The notes under the pieces are model-generated. The model worked only from the letters and a program-made list of their open reading frames with translations, searched no databases and was not told where the DNA came from. A stretch of 64,000 nucleotides of DNA from positions 1,458,555-1,522,554 of the forward strand of contig NZ_FNEQ01000001.1 of NCBI RefSeq assembly GCF_900100205.1, given 5' to 3'. This DNA comes from Duganella sp. OV510. GTDB taxonomy: Bacteria > Pseudomonadota > Gammaproteobacteria > Burkholderiales > Burkholderiaceae_D. Each line of letters opens with the position of its first letter. Positions within the stretch are counted from its first letter, which is position 1. The translations under genes and the position numbers were made by a program. Of this stretch, positions 10,275 through 21,065 are shown piece after piece.

Positions 10275-10742
10275 ATGTACCGGAAAATCCTGATCACCAC
10301 CGACGGCTCGGCCGTCTCCAGCAAGACCGCCTGCGCCGGCGTGCAGTTTGCCGAACAGCTGGGCGCCGAGGTGCTGGCGCTGTTCGTGGCGCCGGAATAC
10401 CAGTACCCGATCTATGTGGAAATCATCCCGCCCAGCTACCCCAGCGAAGACGAATACCGCGCCGCCATGCAGCGCGCCGGCCAGGACCACACGCACGACA
10501 TCGCCGAGTCCTGCGCCAGGCGCGGCGTGCGCTGCGAGACCATCACCGCCTTCCACGAAAGCGCGGCGGCGAAAATCGTCGAGGTGGCGCAGCAGCACGG
10601 CTGCGACCTGATCTTCATGGGCTCGCACGGGCGCAGCGGCTGGGGCCAGCTGCTGCTGGGCAGCGTCACCAACAAGGTGTTGCAGCATTCCAGGATACCG
10701 GTGCTGGTGCACCGCCTGATCAAGGAACCGGGCAGCAAATAA
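10275..10742 (+). CDS. Universal stress protein (UspA family)
   Basis: The 155-residue cytoplasmic protein has a single Usp domain. It begins MYRKILITTDGS and carries the ATP-binding pattern G-x2-G-x9-G-S in GSHGRSGWGQLLLGS, so it is probably of the ATP-binding type. A strong GGAGG ribosome site precedes the ATG. The perfect FNR box upstream suggests induction at low oxygen, as for several pseudomonad Usp genes that aid anaerobic survival. A NarL/FixJ regulator and a Crp/Fnr regulator follow on the same strand. Confidence 0.93.
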   Translation: MYRKILITTDGSAVSSKTACAGVQFAEQLGAEVLALFVAPEYQYPIYVEIIPPSYPSEDEYRAAMQRAGQDHTHDIAESCARRGVRCETITAFHESAAAKIVEVAQQHGCDLIFMGSHGRSGWGQLLLGSVTNKVLQHSRIPVLVHRLIKEPGSK

Positions 10743-10830
10743 CATCCGCGCGGCGCGTATTTTGTAGTAGGATCACAAGGTTAATTCAAGAGTAATAATA
10801 CTTACTATTAATAAACTTTTGGTGACCCCC

Positions 10831-11475
10831 ATGATACGCATTGTGATTGCCGACGACCACACCATCATGCGCGAAGGCCTGAAGCGCATCCTTGATGGCG
10901 CGCCGGACATCGACATCGTGGGCGAAGCCATCGACGGCTTCGAGGTGCTTGGCCATGTGCGCCAGGGCGGCTTCGACCTGTTGTTGCTGGACCTGTCGAT
11001 GCCCGGCCGCAGCGGCGTCGACCTGATCCGCCAGATCAAGGCCGAGGCGCCCAAGCTGGCCATTCTGATCCTCACCATGCACGAGGAAGAACAATACGCG
11101 GTGCGCGCCATCCGCGCCGGCGCCCAGGGCTATCTGACCAAGGAAAGCGCCGGCACCCAGCTGGTGGGGGCGATCCGCAAGGTTGCCTCCGGCCGCCCCT
11201 ATATCAGCACCGAAGTGGCCGAGCAGCTGGCGCTCAACATCATGATGCCGCACGAGTCGCTGCTGCATAAACAGCTGTCGGACCGCGAGTTCGAGGTGTT
11301 CTCGCTGCTGGTGGCCGGGCGCTCGATTACCGAGATCGCCAACAGCCTGCACCTGAGCGTCAAGACCGTCAGCACCCACAAGACCCGCATCATGCAGAAG
11401 ATGGGCATGAGCTCGCTGTCGGAAATGGTGCAGTACGCGGTCGCGCACCGGCTGCTGTCCCCCTTCAAGACCTGA
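10831..11475 (+). CDS. NarL/FixJ-family response regulator
   Basis: The 214-residue protein has a receiver domain (about 1-120) with acidic pair D8/D9, phosphoacceptor D54 in LLLDLSMPGRSG and K104 region YLTKESAG. A LuxR-type HTH follows (about 145-210; LSDREFEVFSLLVAGRS). I chose the ATG at 10831 because an in-frame TTG at 10819 only adds four residues. No sensor kinase lies beside it. Hexamers GTAGGA/TCCTAC occur on both sides of the gene and may be its binding sites (inference). Confidence 0.93.
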   Translation: MIRIVIADDHTIMREGLKRILDGAPDIDIVGEAIDGFEVLGHVRQGGFDLLLLDLSMPGRSGVDLIRQIKAEAPKLAILILTMHEEEQYAVRAIRAGAQGYLTKESAGTQLVGAIRKVASGRPYISTEVAEQLALNIMMPHESLLHKQLSDREFEVFSLLVAGRSITEIANSLHLSVKTVSTHKTRIMQKMGMSSLSEMVQYAVAHRLLSPFKT

Positions 11476-11489
11476 GAAGCAGGCTCGTC

Positions 11490-11507
11490 TGTAGGACTTA
11501 TCCTACA
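11490..11507. promoter_or_regulatory. 18-bp palindrome, candidate operator of the Crp/Fnr gene
   Basis: TGTAGGACTTATCCTACA has perfect 7-base arms around a 4-base centre. Further TCCTAC hexamers lie at 11522-11527 and 11556-11561, and GTAGGA at 10767-10772 before the response regulator. No T run follows, so it is not a terminator. A binding site for the adjacent response regulator is the simplest reading. Confidence 0.55.
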
Positions 11508-11619
11508 AACACTAGCCTGACTCCTACCTCCAGATTCAGCCATTGCTGATATCTATCCTACCGCTGTGTTGGCATACTGAAACCATACCGTCCAGATACG
11601 TGCCCACAGGAGACCCGCC

Positions 11620-12471
11620 ATGCTGTCTACGCAAACGTCTGAAATTCGTCCGGCCTCGACGGCGCTGCAGTCGTCGATGGAAGCCGGCCGCCAGCGTCAA
11701 GGGCGGCTCTGGTCGAACCTGAAGGAAGTCTGCGACATCCTGCACATCCCCGCCGCCAGCTCGATGGCCAACGAGGAACTGCTGTTCCAGCACGTGCAGT
11801 TCAAGACCGGCCAGCGCATCCACACCATCGGCCAGCCGTTCGACACACTGTACATTGTCAATTCCGGCTTCCTCAAAACCGTGCTGATCGACGAATACGG
11901 CAACGAACAGGTGCTCAGCTTCCCGATGAAGGGCGACATGCTGGGCGTCGACGGCATCCACACCCGCCACTACTCGTCGGAGGCGGTCGCGCTGTCGGAC
12001 TGCGACCTGATCCTGCTGCCATTCAAGAAGCTTACCGCGCTGGGCCGCATCCACCTGGAACTGGAGAACATGATGTACGGCGTCATGAGTCGCGAACTGG
12101 TGCGCGAGCAGGCGATGATCGGCATGCTGGGCGCGCTCAGCGCCGAGGCGCGCGTAGCGCGCTTCCTGGTGGCACTGGCCGAACGCTTCGCGCAGATGGG
12201 CTATTCCAGCAAGCTGTTCAACCTGCGCATGACGCGCCACGAAATCGGCAGCTACCTTGGGCTGACGCTGGAAACCGTCAGCCGCACCTTGTCGGCCTTC
12301 AACGAAATCGGTCTGATCAGCGTCGACCAGCGCACCATCGGCATCAAAGATCCGGAAGCGCTGAAAACCCTGCGCCGCCTGCCGCCGTCGCGCAGCCGGG
12401 CCAGGCCCTCTACCGCCCGCAACAAGCGTGGCGCCACCGAACCGTCCGGGCAGTTGCTGGCGGCGTTGTAG
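11620..12471 (+). CDS. Crp/Fnr-family transcription regulator lacking FNR-type cysteines
   Basis: The 283-residue protein has a cyclic-nucleotide-like effector domain (about 45-165), a long dimerisation helix and a winged HTH. Its recognition helix reads LETVSRTLSAF; the E-x-x-SR pattern is that of FNR-class proteins, which read TTGATnnnnATCAA. Only two cysteines are present (C38 and C128) and the N-terminal cysteine cluster of oxygen-sensing FNR is absent, so a 4Fe-4S sensor is unlikely. An exact FNR box lies upstream of the neighbouring uspA. The C-terminus ends in a basic Arg/Pro-rich tail. Confidence 0.92.
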   Translation: MLSTQTSEIRPASTALQSSMEAGRQRQGRLWSNLKEVCDILHIPAASSMANEELLFQHVQFKTGQRIHTIGQPFDTLYIVNSGFLKTVLIDEYGNEQVLSFPMKGDMLGVDGIHTRHYSSEAVALSDCDLILLPFKKLTALGRIHLELENMMYGVMSRELVREQAMIGMLGALSAEARVARFLVALAERFAQMGYSSKLFNLRMTRHEIGSYLGLTLETVSRTLSAFNEIGLISVDQRTIGIKDPEALKTLRRLPPSRSRARPSTARNKRGATEPSGQLLAAL

Positions 12472-12506
12472 CATCTCAGTATTACCTCCCGCATTACCCA
12501 GCCTTG

Positions 12507-12535
12507 GGCCCGGTTTCCTGCCGGGCCATTTTTTT
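12507..12535 (+). terminator. Terminator after the Crp/Fnr gene
   Basis: GGCCCGG pairs with CCGGGCC around a 7-base loop and is followed by a run of seven T. Just beyond it the 14-base string TTTTTTATCGTCTA occurs twice in tandem (about 12530-12559), with no evident role. Confidence 0.9.
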
Positions 12536-12607
12536 ATCGTCTAATTTTTTATCGTCTATATAACTGAAAAACGCTTGCATTCCTGTCCCGCTTCTACAAT
12601 AATGAAT

Positions 12608-12626
12608 GCAAATACGAATCATTCTT
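12608..12626. promoter_or_regulatory. Fur-like box upstream of hemP
   Basis: GCAAATACGAATCATTCTT matches the 19-base Fur consensus at about 12 positions, with the right half (AATCATT) intact. It ends 18 bases before the hemP ATG. Iron control of hemP is well established in the family. Confidence 0.6.
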
Positions 12627-12644
12627 ATTTAAGGAGAAGCGAAG

Positions 12645-12845
12645 ATGATTACGACCACCCCTGCGATGCCCCCTGTAGTTGTTGCCCACCCAGTCGCCGC
12701 CGTTGCCGCGCAAGCGGTCAAGCCGGTCAAGCGCATCACCAGCGCCAGCCTGATGGACGGCGGCCGCGAGCTGGAAATCGAACATTCGGGCCGGGTCTAC
12801 CGTCTGCGCATCACTCAGCTGAACAAGCTGATTCTCACCGCCTGA
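12645..12845 (+). CDS. hemP: Hemin uptake protein HemP
   Basis: This 66-residue protein has the HemP family C-terminus: SLMDGGRELEIEHSGRVYRL and then RITQLNKLILT. Family members are small iron-regulated proteins encoded with heme uptake genes; in Burkholderia, HemP acts as an activator of the heme receptor gene. An AAGGAG ribosome site and a Fur-like box lie directly upstream. Unusually, no heme receptor gene follows immediately; the next genes are of unknown function. Confidence 0.92.
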   Translation: MITTTPAMPPVVVAHPVAAVAAQAVKPVKRITSASLMDGGRELEIEHSGRVYRLRITQLNKLILTA

Positions 12846-12891
12846 GTACCAGTTAACTGTGCGTTAAAGGGGCGCCGCCGCGCCCCACTCT

Positions 12892-12901
12892 CCCCCCCCC
12901 C
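12892..12901. repeat. C10 homopolymer tract
   Basis: Ten consecutive C bases lie in the hemP-downstream gap, about 57 bases before the next start codon. Tracts of this length can slip during replication; it is outside any coding frame. Confidence 0.9.
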
Positions 12902-12957
12902 TTGAGTAGCCAGCCGCGTCCGCCAGCCAAACTCTCTTTCCGAACCAGGAGCGTCTG

Positions 12958-13290
12958 ATGGCCATCGAACATAGCAACCCGATTTTCCTCGCCCCATCGC
13001 ATGGCGGCCACAATCCCGAACTGATGCTGTCGGCCGTGCTGCATCTGATGTCGCACTACACCGCCGGCAGCGACGATGCGGGTGGCTGCGTCAAGCTGGC
13101 CTCGGTCATCGAGCGCCACCTGAAAGCGCTGGCCACCCTGCCCGACCTTTCGCCGGTGCTGAGCGCCACCTGCGCGCAACTGTCGGAACAGTGGGCAAGC
13201 GAGGTCGAGCGCAATATGCACGAGCAGGAAAAAACCAATTTCCTCAGCCGCATCATGGCACGCGCGCGCACCGCGCCGTCGGTGGCCTGA
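12958..13290 (+). CDS. Conserved-looking hypothetical protein (110 aa)
   Basis: I do not recognise a family. The protein is soluble, largely helical in appearance, with no signal peptide or membrane segment and two cysteines (GGCVKLA and SATCAQL). It has a good AGGAG ribosome site 5 bases before the ATG. It lies between hemP and the DUF2325 gene, 15 bases before the latter, and is probably co-transcribed with it. The position suggests a link to iron/heme physiology, but that is inference only. Confidence 0.75.
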   Translation: MAIEHSNPIFLAPSHGGHNPELMLSAVLHLMSHYTAGSDDAGGCVKLASVIERHLKALATLPDLSPVLSATCAQLSEQWASEVERNMHEQEKTNFLSRIMARARTAPSVA

Positions 13291-13305
13291 GGGAGCGTTC
13301 TGACC

Positions 13306-14604
13306 ATGTGCGAGAAACACGATCCATTGGCGGCCATCATTGCCGCCTCGATGCCGCAGGTGGCCGGCCCCGTCGCCAGCCCGGTACAGCGCCCGGCTGA
13401 GCAAGCGGCCAAGCCGCAAGTCATCAAGCCCATCATTAACAACGTGCTGAATGTGCTGGCGAAAGAGCCCGAAGCGCAGGCTTCGCGCCGCCGCCGGCTG
13501 TGGGAACTGGGGCATGCCTGCCACTGCCCGCTGGTTGGCGTCGGTTTCCCGCTGGGCGTGCTGCGCAAGCTGGTCGACAAGGTCACCAACGGCAAGGTGG
13601 TGGCCGATGATTACGAAGTCCACGTTGGCGCGGTCACCGAATGCGGTAGCCGCAACCGCCTGTCGGAGGCGTTGCAGAAGGAACTGGAACGCCGCTATGC
13701 CGCCGTGCTGCTGCGCTTCCGCAATGCCAAGAGCACCGAACAGGTGGCCGACATGTGGCGCAACGCGGTCAACAACGGCGATGTCGCCGGCGCCTTCTGG
13801 GCCGGCCTGACGCACCCGCGCTGCACCTCGGAGCTGGAAGAACAGATGTGCCGCGACCTGCACATGGTGCAGCACCAGGCGGGCGCCTGCGTGCGCGCCG
13901 ACATCACTAAATTTAACGCCACGCTGGACGAGAACAAGCGCCTGACGCACGACCTGGCCAAGGCACAGCAGCGCGCCGCCGCGCTGATGGCGGAGAAGAC
14001 TACCGATGCGGAAAAACATGCGGCACAGCTGATGCAGCTGCGCGCGCAGGTAGTCGGCAAGGACAGCATGGTCGACTCGCTGAAAGTCGAGCTGGAACAG
14101 TTGCGCGACTCGATCCCCGGCCTGGAGTCGCGCGCCAAGCTGGCCGAACGCCTGGGGCAGATGGAAGAACGCGAGCGCGCCATGCGCCAGCAGATGGCCG
14201 AGTTGCGGGTCGAACTGGCGCGCGCGCTGGAAGCGCCGGTGCCGGTGCCGGAAGCAGCGCCGCAGGTGGTCGAGCATGTGATGAAAATGCCGCTCAGCCT
14301 GCGCGAGCGCGCGGTGCTGTGTGTCGGCGGCCGCAACGGCAACGTCGCCAGCTACCGTGAACTGATCGAGCGCGAAGGCGCGCAATTCAGCCATCACGAC
14401 GGCGGCCTGGAGGATAACGCCAACCGCCTGGAAGCCAGCCTGGCGGCGGCCGACCTGGTGATCTGCCAGACCGGCTGCATCAGCCACAGCGCCTACTGGC
14501 GGGTCAAGGACTACTGCAAGCGCAACGGCAAGCGCTGCGTGTTCATCGACAATCCGTCGATCTCCAGCCTGGCGCGCGGCCTCGAACAAGCCAGCGCCGT
14601 TTAA
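13306..14604 (+). CDS. DUF2325 domain protein with coiled-coil middle
   Basis: The 432-residue protein has an N-terminal Cys/His-containing region (about 60-185, with HACHCPLVGVG), a long predicted coiled coil (about 195-310) and a C-terminal DUF2325 domain (about 325-430). The last starts AVLCVGGRNGNVASYRELIE and contains DLVICQTGCISHSAYWRVKD. DUF2325 resembles a Rossmann-like fold of unknown function. No membrane segment is present. It is the last gene of the hemP cluster and is followed by a bidirectional terminator. Confidence 0.88.
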   Translation: MCEKHDPLAAIIAASMPQVAGPVASPVQRPAEQAAKPQVIKPIINNVLNVLAKEPEAQASRRRRLWELGHACHCPLVGVGFPLGVLRKLVDKVTNGKVVADDYEVHVGAVTECGSRNRLSEALQKELERRYAAVLLRFRNAKSTEQVADMWRNAVNNGDVAGAFWAGLTHPRCTSELEEQMCRDLHMVQHQAGACVRADITKFNATLDENKRLTHDLAKAQQRAAALMAEKTTDAEKHAAQLMQLRAQVVGKDSMVDSLKVELEQLRDSIPGLESRAKLAERLGQMEERERAMRQQMAELRVELARALEAPVPVPEAAPQVVEHVMKMPLSLRERAVLCVGGRNGNVASYRELIEREGAQFSHHDGGLEDNANRLEASLAAADLVICQTGCISHSAYWRVKDYCKRNGKRCVFIDNPSISSLARGLEQASAV

Positions 14605-14620
14605 TTTCTTTCCCAATAAG

Positions 14621-14681
14621 AAAAAACTCCCACCTGCACTGGGCGCGGTCTTGACCGCGTCCAGGCTGGTGGGAGTTTTTT
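14621..14681. terminator. Bidirectional terminator between convergent genes
   Basis: AAAAAACTCCCACC pairs with GGTGGGAGTTTTTT around a 33-base centre that itself contains a small CGCGGTC/GACCGCG hairpin. It separates the DUF2325 gene (plus) from the TonB-dependent receptor (minus). Confidence 0.9.
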
Positions 14682-14700
14682 ATCTGACTAGCCCTTCAGC

Positions 14701-17475
<2,775 letters not shown>

Positions 17476-17817
17476 TCATTACTCCCTGTAATGTGGTTAT
17501 TTAAACAACAATGAGCAAGGAGGGGCATGTTCGCGCCTTGACGGGCCGGGAAAAGCCTTACGAAGAAATAGCCGGTAGGCCACTACGCAGGACATCACAG
17601 GATCTGGCTAGGCGACGAGACATTCTTTGCTCATCAACCAATGATTATGTAACGGGGCTGTAACAGAATGTGTAGGTTTTTTACTTAAAGCAGTGAAGAA
17701 AAAACATTATTCAAGGAAATATAGCGAATATTCAGCATTTCCAAAATTCAAAAGAATTTAATATGGCTAAATCCGTTTTCCACCGACAGCATTCGTGGCG
17801 GATTTGCCACGTTTATT
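17476..17817. other. 342-bp intergenic region between the flavodoxin reductase and the receptor
   Basis: The region should hold the receptor promoter on the minus strand. I see no clear Fur box, riboswitch or strong -10/-35 pair. Its right half is AT-rich and contains the short palindrome GAATATTC. A CGTGGC/GCCACG hairpin at 17794-17811 just past the flavodoxin gene has its T run only on the plus side, so it is at best a weak terminator for that gene. Confidence 0.6.
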
Positions 17818-19179
17818 TTAGTAAACATCCCGTTGATAACGCTTTTCAACTATCAAGTTGTCTAGTTGATCACGCCCTAGTATATCTGCCAGCGCATGAT
17901 CGACCCCTGCGGCCATGCCTTGCAGGCTGCCGCAGACATAAATCGCCGCGCCATCGGCCACCCACGCGCGCACTTGGTCGGCACGCGCGGGCAGCAAATC
18001 CTGCACATAGCGTTCGGCGCCGCCGTCGCGCGACCAGGCCAGATCCAGCGTCAGTTGACCAGCCTGGCGCAGCGCCTCCAGCTCGGCACGGTAGTGGAAG
18101 TCGTAGGCGCCGTTGCGCTCGCCAAACAGCAGCCAGTTGCGGCCCTGCCCGGCCAGCGCGCGCGCCTTCAGGTGGCCGCGCAGGCCGGCAATGCCGCTGC
18201 CGTTGCCGATCAGGATCAGCGGGCGGGCGGCGTTGCCCTCCAGGCGGAAACGGCGGTGCTGGCGGCAGCGAAGTTGCAGCGTGCCGCCCGGCGCCAGTTG
18301 CTGCGTCAGCCAGCCGGACGCCACGCCGTGGCTACCATCGGCATGACTGTGCAGGCGCACCAGCAGGTGCACGCGGCCGTCGGCCGGGATCGAGGCGATC
18401 GAGTATTCACGCGGATGGGCCGGATCGGCTGGCGCCGCGATCTGCACCAGGTCGCCGGACTGCCAGTCCGGCAGCACGCCGCTCACCGGCACCAGCTCCA
18501 GATGGTAGACCGGGGCGCCGGCGCTGCCTTCGTTCAGGTGCACGCGCTCGCTCAGGCGCCATGCGTCAAACGCTGGCGCGCTCCAGTCCGGCGCGTCGCT
18601 GGTGCCGGCCAGATGGCTCAACTGCTGGCGCCACTCGCCGATGGCGGCCTCCGAACTGCGGTCGACCTCGATGCGCGGGAACAGGCTTTGCGCGCCCTGC
18701 GCCTGCAGCCACTGGTCCAGCGCGCGGCCGAAGCCGCAGAACTGCCCATACGAGCGGTCGCCCAGCGCCAGTACAGCGTAGTGCAGCTGCGGCAGCGGCA
18801 GCGAGGTGGTCATCAGGCGCCCGGCAAAGGCGGCAGCGGCGTCCGGTGCATCGCCCTCGCCGTAGGTGCTGACCAGGAACAGGATGCGCTCGGCGCCCTG
18901 CAAATCTTCCGCCCCCAGCTCGGACAATTCAGCCAGCCGCGCCGGGATGCCGGCCAGCTTCAGTGTGGCGCTGGTTTGCTGCGCCAGCTCTTCAGCCACG
19001 CCGGTCTGGCTGGCGTAGCTGACGATCCAGCCGGGTGACGCCGCTGCTTCCGCCTTGGCGCGCGCGGCGGCCAGGCGCTTGCGGCGCCAGCGCAGGTAAG
19101 GCACCAGGCATACCAGCGCGTAAGCCACGCTCATGCCCGCCACCAGCATCAATCGGGTGGGGTCGTTGGTCCAGATCAT
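17818..19179 (-). CDS. Membrane-anchored flavodoxin/FAD-NADPH oxidoreductase (CysJ-like)
   Basis: The 453-residue protein has one N-terminal membrane helix (about 9-30), a flavodoxin domain (about 50-190; VSYASQTGVAEELA) and a ferredoxin-NADP reductase module (about 210-453). The latter has FAD motif REYSIASIP, nucleotide motif LIGNGSGIAGLRGH and YVCGSLQGMA, ending in the CysJ-like DVY. It would pass electrons from NAD(P)H through FAD and FMN toward membrane partners. It overlaps apbE by 4 bases (ATGA) and is the last gene of the PepSY-DUF2271-DUF4198-apbE operon. Confidence 0.93.
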   Translation of the reverse strand: MIWTNDPTRLMLVAGMSVAYALVCLVPYLRWRRKRLAAARAKAEAAASPGWIVSYASQTGVAEELAQQTSATLKLAGIPARLAELSELGAEDLQGAERILFLVSTYGEGDAPDAAAAFAGRLMTTSLPLPQLHYAVLALGDRSYGQFCGFGRALDQWLQAQGAQSLFPRIEVDRSSEAAIGEWRQQLSHLAGTSDAPDWSAPAFDAWRLSERVHLNEGSAGAPVYHLELVPVSGVLPDWQSGDLVQIAAPADPAHPREYSIASIPADGRVHLLVRLHSHADGSHGVASGWLTQQLAPGGTLQLRCRQHRRFRLEGNAARPLILIGNGSGIAGLRGHLKARALAGQGRNWLLFGERNGAYDFHYRAELEALRQAGQLTLDLAWSRDGGAERYVQDLLPARADQVRAWVADGAAIYVCGSLQGMAAGVDHALADILGRDQLDNLIVEKRYQRDVY

Positions 19180-20201
19180 TCGTCTAACATGCTGCGTAAG
19201 GGGGGGCTCAGGATTTCAGTAAAACTACCATCGGGCTGGCGCACGACAAAGCGCGCTGCCAGGCCCTGCCGCTCGGCCAGTTGCAGGCCATCGCGGCTGC
19301 CCAGCACGGTCAGCGCGGTGGACCAGGCGTCGGCCGCCATGCATTGCGGGTGCACCACGGTGACCGAGGCCAGCTCATTGGCGATCGGCATGCCGCTGCG
19401 CGGATCGATGGTATGCGAGTAGCGCTGGCCGTCCAGCTTGAAATAGCGGCGGTAGTCGCCCGAGGTGGCGACCGCCAGGCCGTGCAGCGCCAGCGCCAGC
19501 TCGCCCGGCACGACGGCGTCCGGCGCCGCGTCGCTGACCTGCTCCAGCATCACCCACCACGGTTGCCCGTCCGGCTTGACGCCGGCGCCGCGCAGCTCGC
19601 CGCCCACCTCGACCAGGTGGTGCGCAAAGCCCTGCGTTTTCAGATAGTAGGACAGCCGGTCGACGCTGTAACCCTTGGCCACCGCCGACAAATCCAGCTG
19701 CACGCCGCCCGGTTGCAGGGCCTTGCGGCCCTCGCGCTGCAACTGCACCGGCCGCGCCGCCAGCTGGGCGCGGGCGATGGCGATTTCATCGGCCGACGGT
19801 GGCACGAAGTCCGGCTGGTCGAAGCGTCCCCACGGGCCGAATCCCCACAGGTTGACCAGCGAGCCGGCGGTCGGGTCGTAGGCGCCGCCGGAGGCGCGCG
19901 CCACGTCCATGGCAAAAGACAGTACGTCAAAGAACGCCGGCGGCAAGCTGTGCCAGCTGTCATGGGGCGCGCGGTTGAAGCGGCCCAGGTCGGATTCGGT
20001 TTCCCAGTGGCTCATCTCGGCCACGATGGTATCAAGCTGCTGTTGCAGCCCGTTCTGCAAATGCGCGCAGGCGGCATCCGGCGCAGCCACCAGCCGCACC
20101 GACCAGCTGGTGCCCATGCTGCGGCCAGCGTAATCGCGGATCACGCCGCCTGCTGGCGCCGGGTCGTCGGAAATAATGTGAGGCAGAAGAACCCGGCGCA
20201 T
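19176..20201 (-). CDS. apbE: FAD:protein FMN transferase (ApbE family)
   Basis: The 341-residue enzyme attaches FMN covalently to Thr/Ser in target proteins using FAD. Motifs seen are GRSMGTSWSV, DLSAVAKGYSVDRL, VEVGGELRGAG, SHTIDPRSGMP and the Mg-binding region AADAWSTALTVLG. No signal peptide or lipobox is visible at the N-terminus, which is unusual because most ApbE proteins act in the periplasm. The likely substrate is the DUF2271 protein two genes upstream, which carries a flavinylation motif. It starts 7 bases after the DUF4198 gene. Confidence 0.94.
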   Translation of the reverse strand: MRRVLLPHIISDDPAPAGGVIRDYAGRSMGTSWSVRLVAAPDAACAHLQNGLQQQLDTIVAEMSHWETESDLGRFNRAPHDSWHSLPPAFFDVLSFAMDVARASGGAYDPTAGSLVNLWGFGPWGRFDQPDFVPPSADEIAIARAQLAARPVQLQREGRKALQPGGVQLDLSAVAKGYSVDRLSYYLKTQGFAHHLVEVGGELRGAGVKPDGQPWWVMLEQVSDAAPDAVVPGELALALHGLAVATSGDYRRYFKLDGQRYSHTIDPRSGMPIANELASVTVVHPQCMAADAWSTALTVLGSRDGLQLAERQGLAARFVVRQPDGSFTEILSPPLRSMLDE

Positions 20202-20208
20202 GCCAGCC

Positions 20209-21051
20209 TTAGTCCGGCAGGATTTCCAGCACAGCGGCGTAGCTGGCGCGACGCGGCGCCATCTGCGGCGGCTGGCCTGGCACCGGCGCGGCGGCGGCCG
20301 GCCAGCTGCTGCTGACCATGTAGGCGCCAGCGGCCGGCAGCGTCAGCGTCAGCTCGCCCTTGGCGTCGGTGTTCTGACGGATCTCGCCCAGCGTGCCGCG
20401 ATAGCGCACGCCGCCCGGAATCAGGCTGACGCCCAGGTTGGCGGCGGGCTTGCCGTCCAACAGCAGGCGCCAGGTGACTTTCTCGCCGGAGCGCAGCTCG
20501 TTCGGATGGCTGACCGGCACCAGTTCCAGGCCTTTGCCGCTTGGCTTCAGCACATCGTTGCTCGGATCGCCGTTGGTGACAAAGGTTTCCAGGCGGTTTT
20601 CGTTACGCGACAGCTTGACCTCGGTGGCGTCGGCCGGCACATCCTTGGCCAGCGTTTCCTCGCTGCCGCGGAAACGCTTGGTGGCGCCTTCCTTGTCCTT
20701 GTAGCTGCCGAACACGCTTTGCGTCACCAGCGCGATCCTGTAGGTGCCCGGCTTGGTCAGTTTCAGGTCGAAGGTATTGCGCAGCTTGCCGTTGTTGACA
20801 TTCTCCGGCGTAACCTTGATGCCGCCAGGGCCGGTCACATCGATGCCATCGATTTTCAGCGGCACGTGGTCGATATCGAACAGGCCTTCGGACACCGCAG
20901 CGTCCACCGTCACCCAGGCGGCGCCGTCGCGGCCCGCTTCCACCAGCGTCGACGATGGCAGTATCCACGGCTTGTGCGCCTGTGCATTCAGCGAAACGAA
21001 GGACAAGCCGGCCAGTGCCAGCGCGATCAACGACTTATTGAATTTATTCAT
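20209..21051 (-). CDS. DUF4198 periplasmic protein
   Basis: The 280-residue protein begins MNKFNKSLIALALAGLSF, a signal peptide cleaved after NAQA, so the mature protein starts HKPWILPS. An N-terminal histidine is typical of the DUF4198/NikM-like family and may bind metal. The body looks like beta-sandwich domains (PGTYRIALVTQ; GEKVTWRLLLDGKPAANLGV). The frame is open upstream to 21360, but the ATG at 21051 is chosen for the signal peptide and because the upstream part overlaps the DUF2271 gene. It lies in the PepSY-ApbE operon. Confidence 0.92.
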   Translation of the reverse strand: MNKFNKSLIALALAGLSFVSLNAQAHKPWILPSSTLVEAGRDGAAWVTVDAAVSEGLFDIDHVPLKIDGIDVTGPGGIKVTPENVNNGKLRNTFDLKLTKPGTYRIALVTQSVFGSYKDKEGATKRFRGSEETLAKDVPADATEVKLSRNENRLETFVTNGDPSNDVLKPSGKGLELVPVSHPNELRSGEKVTWRLLLDGKPAANLGVSLIPGGVRYRGTLGEIRQNTDAKGELTLTLPAAGAYMVSSSWPAAAAPVPGQPPQMAPRRASYAAVLEILPD

Positions 21052-21065
21052 ATCCCCGCCTGTTG

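Noticed and set aside
17476..17760. Possible cobalamin riboswitch before the 924-aa receptor
   Set aside because: A GCCACT-like string exists, but no B12-box context or supporting stems could be recognised.
17794..17811. Hairpin CGTGGC/GCCACG as terminator of the flavodoxin gene
   Set aside because: The T run is on the plus side, while the gene runs on the minus strand.
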